From Phallusia fumigata (taxonomy: Eukaryota > Chordata > Ascidiacea > Phlebobranchia > Ascidiidae): DNA of 64,000 nucleotides. Within the stretch, counting starts at the first letter, position 1. Each line of letters opens with the position of its first letter. Shown here piece after piece: positions 53,846-64,000 of this stretch. The notes under the pieces are model-generated. The model did no database searches and was not told the origin of the DNA. It saw only the letters and a list, made by a program, of their open reading frames with translations. The position numbers and the translations under genes were made by a program. The stretch spans positions 1-64,000 of the forward strand of contig QXVZ01000329.1 in NCBI GenBank assembly GCA_008931825.1, written 5' to 3'.

Positions 53846-56800
53846 GCTATTTAATAAAGATTTTGTGTTTCAAAATTATCACTTCAAAATTATGTTTAGA
53901 AAACACAGTAGAAGCATCGAACTTTCCATTTCCACATTGTGTCATCAACAATTTTTTATGGAATGTCCAAGGTTGGTGTCGAAACTTTTTGTTATGAGGG
54001 CCGATTTTAATCAGGTGAAAACTCCCGCAGGCCGGCATTGCAGCCTTATCGAATTTTTGTTGCATTACTACTATGCACTCTTCATTTCTGCCAGTAAATA
54101 AAGTTTCATGAAAACCTTTTGCGTGAAGACACATGTCACTTTAACTGAAAACCTAATCTAACTCTGACCCATGTATAAAATGCAACAAGCACAGTTTTAC
54201 ACATAATTTACAGACAATAATCCTGCTGAAGATTTTGTAACAAGCCTCAGACAGCAGTTGCTTTCAATGGATTTTAATGAAAAATCAAACGATCTGTACA
54301 AGTTTAGACAAACAGATGAATTAATGACACACTCTAAAGGTAATGTTGCTGAAATACAGTTTACCCAATAAGTTTCATTTGATTCAAACTTCACAACTTG
54401 TCTCAAATAGAAGCTTCACACCCCAATCGCACAAGTCCATTACTGCATCACCTTTGTAACCTTTTTTGCAAAACCCTTTTGCCATGGTTACAGGAAGTTA
54501 CAGGCATTCCATTGAATGATGATATTAATATGTTTTGTGCACAGTATGCCTCAACAGGTAAGGCATACCAAAAAAAATCACCAAAAATTTATAATCTGTT
54601 ATCAGCACCAAGTTTCAACTTTCATGAACAGTATGAATTTTATGTTATCAGATTGCTTGATGTGTCATGATGATGAACTGGAGCATCGGAGAATTGCATA
54701 TGTTTATTATTTAACTCCAGATTGGTCACCTACAGATGGGGGATCACTTGATCTCTTTGCATCGACATCATCTAAAAGTGGCTCCGTTAGTCAGTGCATT
54801 CATTAACTATGTTTTGTGTCACAATTTCTGTTTTATAACATTTTATGGCATGTGATGTTAGTTTTATTTTACCATGGCAAAAAACAGACACCTTAAACCG
54901 CTGTTTGTTATTGTTGAATGTTGTTGGTGGTTTGTATGTGTATTACTCTTTGGGGGTCATTTATATTCTGGAGGTGTTGCTTTATTACAGCTTGGTACGA
55001 TCCAGAAAAGATTGTTAAATCCATCGTTCCCTTGAAGAATTCTCTTGTTTTGTTCGAAGTGTCATCAAACTCATTTCATAGGGTGTGTAAAAGCTTTAAA
55101 CACAGTATAGCTTTTTCTGTTATTTCTAGAAAGTTGTGCTACCTAAAGTTTAGGACCTTCTTATATTTTTCGAACAATTTTAATTTTTTAGGTTGCAGAA
55201 GTTTTGTCCTCTAGCAAAATTCGTGTTTCGCTGTCAGGTTGGTTTCATGGGCCACAGGTGCCAAGACCCAGTCGACCACCTGATCCAAGGCCACCAATCA
55301 GATGCTTTATTCCATCTAATTCTGTGAGAAAATATTGTTTCTGTATAAAATTTAACTTTGGAACACTAAACGTGGATCTGTTGATAATTCTCATCAAAAA
55401 TATAATGGCCCAAATAGTTCTTAAAAGTGACATGCTTTATTCATCAAACGTTTCGGCAAAAACTCATACCATCATCAGTGATACAATAAGGTTGCACCAA
55501 ACATGCAGGTTTTTATTGTATCAATGATATGGCACGAGTTGTTGCTGAAACATTTAATGAATAAAGCATGTCGCTTTTAAGAACAATTTGGGCCAGTATA
55601 TTTTTGATTAAAACATATGTAACTTGAAAATTTCAATTTTGAAACAACCTTTCCAGAAATATTACCTGTATGTTTTATCTGCATAATATGGCTACTGATG
55701 CTAATAGGTTTAGGAAACAAAATTTTAACATTGTATTTTATTGCAGGATGAATCTTGTCTGTCAGCATGGATTAATCCAATGTATTTAAACCTTGGTACA
55801 CAAGGGGCAATTCAGCAACAGTTTACTGATGACTCTGAGATTCAACTAAACAACTTTCTCATAGTAGGTTGTTAAAGAATTGTTGCACACTGAATTTTTG
55901 GCGTAGTGCTAATTAGTTGTTTATATGCATGCATTGTCAAGGTCAGTGAGTTTACTAACCACTATAAAACACAAAAAACATGATACATTGTTTACAGGAA
56001 GAGAAGTATGAATCACTTTTGAATCACTTAAAGTTATTAAATAAAAATCATGATTGCTGGAAATTGCGTGGACCCCCCAGTCAAAGAGTTTATCACCAGC
56101 TAAAATTGCCACAACTAACACCCACTCAACCTTCTGTAAATGGTGGGAATGAAGAAGTGGATAAGGCCACATCTTTCGCTGAATCATTGCAGTTGGTGCA
56201 ACAGTTTCTCAATGTATTACTGTCTGAGGAAATGTTTCTCTACCTTTCAAACTTAACATGTAAGTAAAGAGGTTTGATTGTCAGAAAGTTTTGTACACAA
56301 GGTTCATTTTAGTTACCCCCTGCATCCTAAAAGTTCTTTTCATAAAAATTCCTTTTGACAGTAACAAAATATTGCTTAGATTCCCAATCTATAAATGACT
56401 TAAATTTAGTTGTTTTCTCATGAACATTTTCAAAAGCTTTTAGGCTTGTTTTTCCCAGAGCGTAAAAAAAACCTTAGTTAAATCAGTAATATTGTTGCAG
56501 AATTAATGTCAGTTGCTTTTACACATAGGTTTATCATTTCATCCAATGGCTTCAAATTCTGATACAAGTGATGAAGAATGTGATAGTAAAACCAGTGGTA
56601 TTCCAGAAAAGCGACAGAAAAAAGATGCACATAGTCAACCGGGGCTTGACTCTGGATGCAGGTTAAATGTCTTTCAGATTTAGAATTGCCGAAAGTGCAA
56701 ATTATTTATTATGGGTCCCCTTCCATGAAGGGGACAGGGGGGGGTNGTGATAGTAAAACCAGTGGTATTCCAGAAAAGCGACAGAAAAAAGATGCACATA

Positions 56801-57889
56801 GTCAACCGGGGCTTGACTCTGGATGCAGGTTAAATGTCTTTCAGATTTAGAATTGCCGAAAGTGCAAATTATTTATTATGGGTCCCCTTCCATGAAGGGG
56901 ACACATATTGTTTTTACTCTGTTTTTTTTTTCTTTTTTTCTGTCTAACGCGAGTTTGTTCCCACGTTTTAGTCATGAAGGAGTTGTCCAAATTTCTTCAA
57001 ATTTTCACACATGATAGATGTATATCTGAAGTTGTGCACTGTCAACGCCTTTACCCTATTCCTATTTGCAATAAGAAGCATTTGCCTGATTTCAAAGCAA
57101 TGATATTTTGCATTTATAGGTACCAAGTGCGAAGCTGGCGTCACGGAAGCCATACGTTGCTAAGGGATACAGACGCAGAGCGTGGAGAATACGCTCTCGA
57201 CTTGAACCTTTACTTTTGCGATGAAGGTAATAACTGAAGCTACAATGCTGTTGTTTGCTGCCATGTATCTGTTTGTGTTTCTGCAATATTAGAAAGAGTT
57301 TCTCAACATGGCCAATTATTTGTGGTCACAACAGTGGTTAAAATAAAGATTAAGCGGAAACTTGATGAATTTTTCGGGTGAAAAGTTCAATGCTTCTAAG
57401 TCAAAAGTTTACGATTTAAAAAATGCCCTATGCCTTGAAAAAGCTCAAATATTTTTTAAAAAAATTACCGAATTGGCGGGCAGTGGGGCCATCAGTACTT
57501 TTTAAGTCCCGAATCGACACAAACACATCAAATCGTTTCTATCTAATAAAGATAAAAGTGAAAATAAATAACGTAAATCATCTCATACAGTGGTAACCTC
57601 AAATCCCTTTCGAAATTTGTTTGTTTGATTAGATTGGGATGAGGAATGGGGAGGATATACGTCATACATCGCTGATGACGAGGCCGAGGAGGTTGGTGTT
57701 CACTTAAACGTTTGAATGCCAATTTAAAGTTGCTTAATCCGTTGTACTTGACAGTTGTTGACGATTGTTCCTGCGAAGAACTGCCTGGCAATAACTTACC
57801 GTGACAGCGACGCCCTGCGGTTTGTGAAGCACATCAACCACAGGGCGACGACGAACTTTTTTGACTTTGCGCTTTCTTATTACCAATAA
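53671..57889 (+). CDS. OGFOD1: OGFOD1, prolyl hydroxylase of ribosomal protein uS12
   Basis: 2-oxoglutarate/Fe(II) oxygenase that hydroxylates a proline of ribosomal protein uS12 (RPS23). Exons: 53671-53827, 53900-53971, 54214-54339, 54411-54557, 54652 to 54777 or 54789, 54991-55082, 55192-55323, 55747-55863, 55998-56259, 56529-56661, 57120-57226, 57633-57691, 57755-57889; 554 or 558 aa (human 542). The iron ligands appear as HDD in LMCHDDELEHRR and His in SNSFHRVAE; SGWFHGP follows. The second, non-catalytic half includes WGGYTSYIADD and FVKHINHRATT near the C-terminus. Exon 5 has two possible in-phase donors. Exon 1 and the end of exon 10 are duplicated across unmerged joins. An acidic/Lys-rich linker precedes exon 11. 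Confidence 0.94.
55391..55610. repeat. 220-bp foldback (inverted repeat) in OGFOD1 intron 7
   Basis: The arm 55391-55457 pairs with the reverse complement of 55544-55610 at roughly 85-90 percent identity (for example TTCTTAAAAG.GACATGCTTT in both). The pairing continues inward through TGATACAATAA near 55478 and TTATTGTATCA near 55513, leaving a loop of about 20 nt. There is no coding capacity. It could be a foldback MITE or a structured intronic RNA. Confidence 0.75.
56580..56911. repeat. Direct duplication around single N at 56746
   Basis: The sequence from 56580 reappears from 56747. It contains most of OGFOD1 exon 10 and its donor (GCAG/GTTAAA at 56661 and 56828). The left copy ends in a G-run of low-complexity bases just before the N, which looks like poor read-end sequence. 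Confidence 0.88.
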
Positions 57890-57890
57890 A
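57885..57890 (+). terminator. Poly(A) signal overlapping the OGFOD1 stop codon
   Basis: The end reads TAC CAA TAA A, so AATAAA spans the last codon and the TAA stop (57887-57889). If used, the 3' UTR would be only about 15-25 nt. Confidence 0.55.
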
Positions 57891-58248
57891 ACTGTTTTCT
57901 CGTCGTACGAAACTCTTGTGCCACCCTAGTTTAGTAGTTTCCTAAAAATTATTCAAGAGAGGAAAACAGATCGTTTGAAAGTCGGCAGTTTTTGCAATAG
58001 TGCATACTCCGTTTACTCTATTGCCACACAATCATGGTCGACTGCACGGTACGCAGCAAAAAGCATATACGGCTTCGCAATGAGGTAAGCACAACTTAAG
58101 ACTTATCGTATCGTACTGCCATCCTTGCCTCACAATAAGGGATTCTGATCTTACTTGCTCAAAAAAATAATTTTTACATCAGACTATTACACAACAACAG
58201 AGTTTAGCCACTTCACGGTGGGGACCAAAACAAACACAGTTAAAAGCT
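57890..58248. other. Convergent intergenic region OGFOD1/GPCR
   Basis: About 360 bases between the two stop codons. I see no exon. Confidence 0.5.
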
Positions 58249-60680
58249 TCAAGCAGTCTGTTGATGGGTTTGATGAGTAACTGTTGCCAGCTGAATATTG
58301 CTGTTTCGAGACGTAATGGGAGTCGTCAAGGCTCTGTTGCCTGCAACACAAGTGGGATTGCGTTTATACATTAACGGTTGCCAAATTTAAAACCCCGTAA
58401 GCCTAAATGTCACATGTCTATCATGATTTGATAAATTCTATTAATATTAGTATTTCGATGAAAAGAAGTTATGGTCGTTTACCAAGATTGAAGTTCTTGG
58501 ACGATCGGCATCGTTTAACACAAACTTGATTAAAGTGGTAACAGACTTGTTTTCTGAAGTTTGGATCGTAAAAGCTGTAAGTCAAGACATCAGCCAACCT
58601 TAAAAACATAGAGGCAATGAACAGTCTCATACCTACTTTTGATTTTAGTAAAAACAACAGTTGCGAACTGTTTTATTATAAATATACTGTGCATAAATGA
58701 TTACCACTGTACAATCCTAACAACGAGTTTTTTTTGTTTAATTGGTATGTAAAAATTGAATCTGACAGACATTTTAGCCGATACATGAGGGTAATAACTT
58801 ACACCACCGTAAAACAAAAACAAGCGAACAAAGTTACCCGCTGGATGTAGAGAGGTAGAAAACAACAAAGGAACTGACCGACGCGCTCGTACAAGGAATC
58901 TTCCCGAAGTATTCCAAAAACATCATAACAGCGATTGGCACTGTCGCAAAAAATGTTAAGTGACGTTAGATAAAAAAACAAAACGTCAGTAAAATCAAGG
59001 TTTTTGTTACAACGCCAAAACCGGGGAACAAGTGAAAAAAGATTATGTTTGAAAATCATAGTAATTGCGGACCCTTGTAGAGTACAGAGTTTAACTTCGC
59101 AATTACTTTTGGCTTGTCCCACAACTCTAGAGGCCAAATGAGGCCAAATGGCCGGAACAAAAAGATTCCGTACCACTGATCTGTAATATAAGGAATAGTG
59201 CTCTAATAACATGCATTGTCGTAACTAACAGATAGAAATTGTGTATCCAAGCACCATTGACTTTGTCAACGTAAAAACTAAACGCTCTGCTTTCTTCTCG
59301 CGATCCGTCGTTCTGGAATGGCCTCGTAGACGTTTGGACCGATGCATTTGGCGCCTTGCGATGTAAGTCGTGGCGATTGTCAACGCGCTCTGCGCAAAAC
59401 AGATTAGTTTTATACCAAATTTGTGAATTTCTCGGGCTTGCGTAACACTGTGCTTACCATGGCCAAATACGGCACTAACACCAAAAGCGTTACGGGAATC
59501 AGCACGGTTACTTCCACTCCTGATTGAAAAGAAATGAAGTACTGGAAGATCTCAGAATTGTATCCGAAAACAAAATTTCCCGAACTCCACGCTGTAACAG
59601 TTTACAAAGTTAAAACACTTAATAACTTTTAAACGCGTTATAACCACAGGACGTGTTGAGACGTCTAGCTGTTCTAGGTCAAATTTGACATTTTGCGGCA
59701 TCGTATGTCAGATTTGTGCAAACGAGCCAAATATATCACAAAACATGTAAAACTTCCTGTGGTTTGTCACGCTCAAACAGCATGAAATTTTTCTTACCTG
59801 GAATCGATGACGCCACGAGGGAGAGTGCCCAGATGGAAACAAGATGCCACACAACATGACCGACTTTCAGATTTCGATACTTGAAGGGAAATCGGACAGC
59901 AACAAAACGCTGCCCGCTCATGTACAGCAAATGGAATAGCGACGACGTGTAAATTAGTAATACAAACACTCCGCCAGTTGTCGCCAAAGTCGAATTTTGC
60001 GACTTCGCCACGTCTGAAAGGATTTCCGAAGCGGTCCGGTCAAGGGACCGTAAAGCGTGTGGAACGCTGACAACGAGTAAGTCGAGTCCTGTGAATAAAT
60101 ATTTTATTATCTGCGGTTGTGTGCACACTAAGATAATTTGATCTGACTTAAGCCGCTGATGGGCCCACTTGGCGGGCGGCGTGGCAGTAGGAACGCAACA
60201 ACAGGTACACAGACTTTGATGAACACTTGTCCAGGTAACTTATGTTTTCTCAAAAAACATTATCATACTTCGATTTTAGCCAAATGCGGAAAAAATATGT
60301 GCTTCAAAAACACCTTTTATGATATCGGCTGCTGCAAGAGATACTCTTATGTAGTCCAACTTCGTCCTGTCCTTTTTGCTACTGTTTAATGTGACCAAAA
60401 ATACGAGAAAATTTCCCAGCACCGTTAGCAACCCTACGATAATAAAAATTGCGACAATGATGGCACCGATTCCGACACTGCAAACATAAAAACACTAAAT
60501 TACAGCATTCTATTTAGTGAATAGATTTTCAATATTTATTCCAAGCAATAAAGGTCCTTACCTGCATGATGAACAGTCCCTAAGAGGAATGTTGCTACAG
60601 TTTGTGATGGCATTCAGTGAGCAAAAAGGAGGAAATCGACAGTTGCTGGGGTTGAAGCTACTGTTTGCACTAAAGTTCAT
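58249..60680 (-). CDS. Rhodopsin-like (class A) orphan GPCR
   Basis: Eight exons, 60680-60562, 60477-60314, 60088-59798, 59591-59458, 59389-59230, 58940-58838, 58625-58483 and 58340-58249, give 1206 nt, 401 aa. The N-terminus MNFSANSSFNPSNC has sequons. TM1 carries LGNFLVF, TM2 SLAAADI, TM4 a Trp (VWHLVSIWAL), TM5 a Pro (VLIPVTLLVLVPY), TM6 ISILPIAVMMF. The DRY motif at the end of TM3 is GQR (YMSGQRFVAVRFPFKYR), and NPxxY in TM7 is DVLTY. I see no Cys at the usual start of TM3. The acceptor of the TM7 exon (58625) is pyrimidine-poor, and I chose it on phase and hydrophobicity. The tail ends in a Ser/Thr/Gln-rich stretch. Ligand unknown. Confidence 0.85.
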
Positions 60681-61718
60681 TGTCAAAACCAGCTAGTAGA
60701 TTACCACAAAAAATTATTAAACCTATCGAGCACAAAAACAACAAAAGCATGGCTAAGTTACAAGACATCCTGGCAGTTGGAGACCGCCAATCGCGTGGCG
60801 TAGTATATTCGTCCCAAAAACTTTTGATGCGATCTTACTTTGTGGTGCAGCCGCTAAATTAAAATTTGTTTGCTTGAAACGTTTTCTAACTACAAAACTG
60901 AGCAAATTGAAAAACGTACTAATTCCCTCAAAATGTCGTAAGCATAAACGCAACCTTCATATCCTGAAAACTTGCTACAGCTCAACCAGTTTGCCCCTTA
61001 ACTGCCTTGTTATCGTGTTGTAAGTCATCCTGAGTTCTTGTCCACTTGTCACACGTTTTACCCCAGATTAATTATTTCCGCTTCAGCATGCGGTTTTTAT
61101 CTGCGCCAACTATTTCTGAAAACATCATTTTGCGCAAACACATTCCACCATAGGTTGTCTGCTGCACGGTTGTCACATTTGTCCGGTTTTGACACATTCA
61201 ATCTTGACGAAAGACTTTTGATGCGTCATAATTGGCTCAACGTCTGTCACGCGTGACTAATCTCATATAACTCCGTTGGGAAACGAACGATAGCCTTCGG
61301 CCGCAGCCGCCGCTTACCAAATTACTGTAATTTTTTCATCAGGGTTCGTTGCCTTTCATGAGTTCCGCCAACGTAAAGTTGTGACTGACGCGCGGATCAG
61401 TTGGTAAAAGACACTTCCTTAGTAAAAGCATAACCAGAAAAAAACTTCTCGGAAACGTATCTCGCTAGCGATAGGTATTGTATTCCCTGGTCTCTACCTT
61501 TTGAAATTTGTTTCAGAACTTTGCTTATTATGGCTGCAAAAGGGTCATTAAATAGTGAATTTTATTCCAACTATACAAGAGATAGCCCGTTGATAAACTT
61601 CATACTTTTTTAAAGACTTTAAAATAACACGTAGAAATATCTGCGAGCAGATTATACACAAATGCATATGTTTCCGTTTCCTGACTTTTCTATTGTTTCA
61701 TCGGAGATTTGTTCCCAA
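60681..61718. other. Intergenic region between GPCR and ZP-EGF gene
   Basis: 5' flank of the GPCR and 3' flank of the ZP-EGF gene. I see no exon and no clear poly(A) signal. Confidence 0.5.
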
Positions 61719-63908
61719 CTAAACACGGGCAAATGTTTTTGATCTAACTTGTGATCTCCACATTCGATACGCGGCAACGCAAAGAACACCGGACATGACG
61801 AAGGTTCCCAACGCAACGTATACCGACGATTTTTTCAACACCTTCCTTGATTTTTTGGTCGGACTTTTAAACTCGACACCTTCGAGAAGTCAAGTTAGTC
61901 TAACAGAGGTAGAAACAAATTAAAAAAAGGCCTACCATAATTTCCATTGTTATTTTCATGTTTATTATCGTCCCATGCCCATTTATTCTTGTCCACTGGA
62001 ACGACACAGCTTTTTCCGTCGTTAGCAACCAGCATTCCCGGGGGACAACTGCACAAAGCACGTCTACCCAGGACCCGGCATTCATGAGCACAATTTTTCT
62101 GAGATGAAAGTATAAATTTCCACTAACCCCATTTTTTAGACTGTAGCGACAACACAGCGCTCTCAATCTAACTGACGTAATAGCTGAAATAAAACATTTC
62201 ATACACTGCTGGGGACAAGCGCGCTCAACCTAACGTAATGGCTAAAACAATACATTGATAATAAGCCAAATGGGTGTTTTAAGTGAGTAAAGACAGTTAA
62301 GTAAGTGAGTAAAGACAGTTAGGACCCATACCACCCTATTGTTATTACTAGGCCTGGCCTAATTATTTGTGCGTAATACACATCCGTTTGGTTTACGCTC
62401 AGATGTGTTGCGTGATTACAGAGCCAACGCTTTTAACATACGATCCGAAAGATTTCAAGATGTTTTGTCTGTTCTTGATCTTTTTACATTACATTGCACC
62501 AAAAAAACGTATGCGAGCATGCCTTTGACACACAGAATAATAAAATTTTGGGTTTATATGTTTTACAGGAGTACCGTTTTGCATTTTCTGGAAAACCAAG
62601 CAGTAAGAATTATTAATCGTGCGTAGAATTATTTTGTATTTCTTATTGCAGTCGATTGTTCCTTTTGGTTGATGCTTCCCTTGGTTTAATGTATTAAATC
62701 AGCGATGAACGAGCGATGACCTCCGAAAGCTATCCTTATGTCAATCTATTGTAAGATGTGAAGTTCATTGCCGCTTAAAATTGACACTTCCCTTAATTGC
62801 TGCAACGTCTTAAATTAGCGATGCACCCCGATACACTCATATTGTCCCTAATTTCATAACTATTGTTAAGTTATGCCTTTGATGTTTATATTTTACTACT
62901 GAGACCACCACATTAAAAAACGTTTTTTTTTTTCGTGCCGCAGCTGCAAAAAGTAGTTGAAATATAGCCATTTCGCTTAGTATATGAAAAAATGGATTTC
63001 CCAACCTGTTGGCAAAGATCTAGAGGGTGCTCGGGTTCCACGTCTTTCTGCAGTGACGTGGCACCAGGTCTGGTGATTCTGATTGGTCCAATTCTAATCT
63101 GCAGTCCTTCTGCTTGGCTTATATCTCGCCGTCTTTTTCCTCCACAACCCTATAGGACAGTGGTTCTTTAGCTTTTATTATCGTTACCCTTAAGAAGAAC
63201 CTGGTAATTCTTAATTCCCCCTTTTCAAAAAACAAGTTGCTGATTAATAGAACTATAGAACTAAGACGTTACGGAAGGTGTTAATTGAAACGAAACGACA
63301 AACGAACACACGCGAAACTTTACGTCCTACAAAGTTTAAATTTTATGGTGCAACGCAACAAAAAACGATAATTTAATCAGCCCTTGAAAAACGTCCTATT
63401 GAGGTTGAATACTACTGCTATGGGACTTTTGCTTCAGGTGTTTTTCAGTGCCTGCAAGTCACACTTGTTATATTTACCGCGCAGCCTGGATCAGCGTCGC
63501 AAAAGTGGACCGTACAGTGAATATAAACTTCTGAACTTATCTGGTTCCCAATCACGAATGAACTGAACATAAATTCTTGTGAATTTGCGTTATTGGGTGT
63601 GAGGATTGTGGCATCGACCGCGGCGCACCTGAAACAAATTAAAATTTAGTAGAAGCGCCACCGAAATAAGGTCACTAATGATTCAAGTACTCCATAACAT
63701 TTCATTTGCATTAAAGTCAAGTATTTTTGCTAGAGAATAAAACTGCACCCATGGTAGTGAATTTGTTCCAACATTCACGTTGTGTATTAGACTCGTTCAA
63801 TATCCACGAGCTTGGCACAACAAAGCATACGCACCCGTCTATAATTGTAGAGGAAGCTGCTTCGCTTCTTCCGAACGCACTAGAATTGGAAACCCAACAG
63901 GAGACAAG
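61719..63908 (-). CDS. ZP domain-EGF-transmembrane protein, 3' part
   Basis: Five exons: 63908-63835, 63628-63478, 63047-63006, 62098-61936 and 61879-61719, all phase-consistent. The upstream exons lie beyond the window. The first two encode the second half of a ZP domain: SCWVSNSSAF...TIIDG joined to CAAVD, then FMFSSFVIGN and EVYIHCTVHFCDADPGC. The next two form one complete six-cysteine LDLR-type EGF module (C-x4-C-x3-C-x8-C-x-C-x12-C) beginning DLCQQKNCAHEC. The last encodes a Lys-rich spacer, a single hydrophobic span YVALGTFVMSGVLCVAAY and a short basic tail ending FARV. It is probably a cell-surface or egg-coat-type glycoprotein. I cannot name an orthologue. Confidence 0.75.
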
Positions 63909-64000
63909 CTAAAGGAAACACAAACACTAAACTTAACAAAACACAGCCCAACAAGCAGTGCCATGGCTGCCGGCAGAAAATTTTCAAAAGGGGGGGCAAA
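63909..64000. other. Window end, intron of ZP-EGF gene
   Basis: The CTTTAG acceptor of the first visible ZP exon lies here. The rest looks intronic. It ends in a G-run that may be a low-quality contig end. Confidence 0.4.

Noticed and set aside
63159-63225. CAGTGGTTCTTTAGC, resembling a hAT terminus in the ZP gene intron
   Set aside because: Only one end is recognisable. The partner end and target duplication were not found.

Overview
The window looks like nuclear DNA of a tunicate, most likely a solitary ascidian of the Ciona type. It is AT-rich, with many small phase-consistent introns and closely packed genes. Several start codons lie 1-9 nt after a 3' splice acceptor, as expected for spliced-leader trans-splicing. 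One gene pair is separated by only 5 nt, as in ascidian operons. The proteins resemble vertebrate orthologues. The species cannot be fixed from the sequence. I built the gene models by matching conserved protein blocks and then requiring GT/AG boundaries and intact phase. Each multi-exon model closes as one open frame, except where stated.

Layout. (1) 974-6413 (+): TMEM232, 15 exons. (2) 7195-17051 (-): SFI1, a centrin-binding-repeat protein, 21 exons. A small twin-CX9C gene (C22orf39/PANTS-like, +) is nested in one of its introns at 11982-12242. (3) 17927-19469 (+): GDPGP1, head-to-head with SFI1. (4) 20221-40526 (-): one AHCYL (IRBIT-type) gene. Its catalytic-like body lies at 20221-26237, and three alternative first coding exons near 26.5, 34.6 and 40.5 kb explain the apparent gene desert at 27-40 kb. 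(5) 43365-45497 (+): C8orf82-like gene followed 5 nt later by MFSD3, a candidate operon. (6) 45716-47224 (-): intronless ECSIT. (7) 47926-49585 (+): NOSIP. (8) 50459-52601 (-): a short tankyrase-type PARP. (9) 53671-57889 (+): OGFOD1. (10) 58249-60680 (-): an atypical rhodopsin-like GPCR. (11) 61719-63908 (-): the 3' part of a ZP-EGF-transmembrane gene that runs off the window.

Most of these are housekeeping genes. They serve the centrosome and cilium (SFI1, TMEM232), mitochondria (ECSIT, C8orf82-like), RNA and translation (OGFOD1, NOSIP), metabolite repair and transport (GDPGP1, MFSD3) and signalling (AHCYL, PARP, GPCR). I see no single pathway uniting them.

Nine single-N positions occur. 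Eight border a stretch repeated elsewhere in the window, usually immediately on the other side of the N. These look like unmerged haplotype overlaps, not biology. In SFI1 and AHCYL the duplicated exons would break the frame if both copies were used. Mobile DNA is sparse: a pogo/Tigger-like MITE, a hAT-like MITE with target-site duplication, a 220-bp foldback and a degraded L1-like LINE 3' end. I found no LTR element, CRISPR array, rRNA or convincing tRNA gene.
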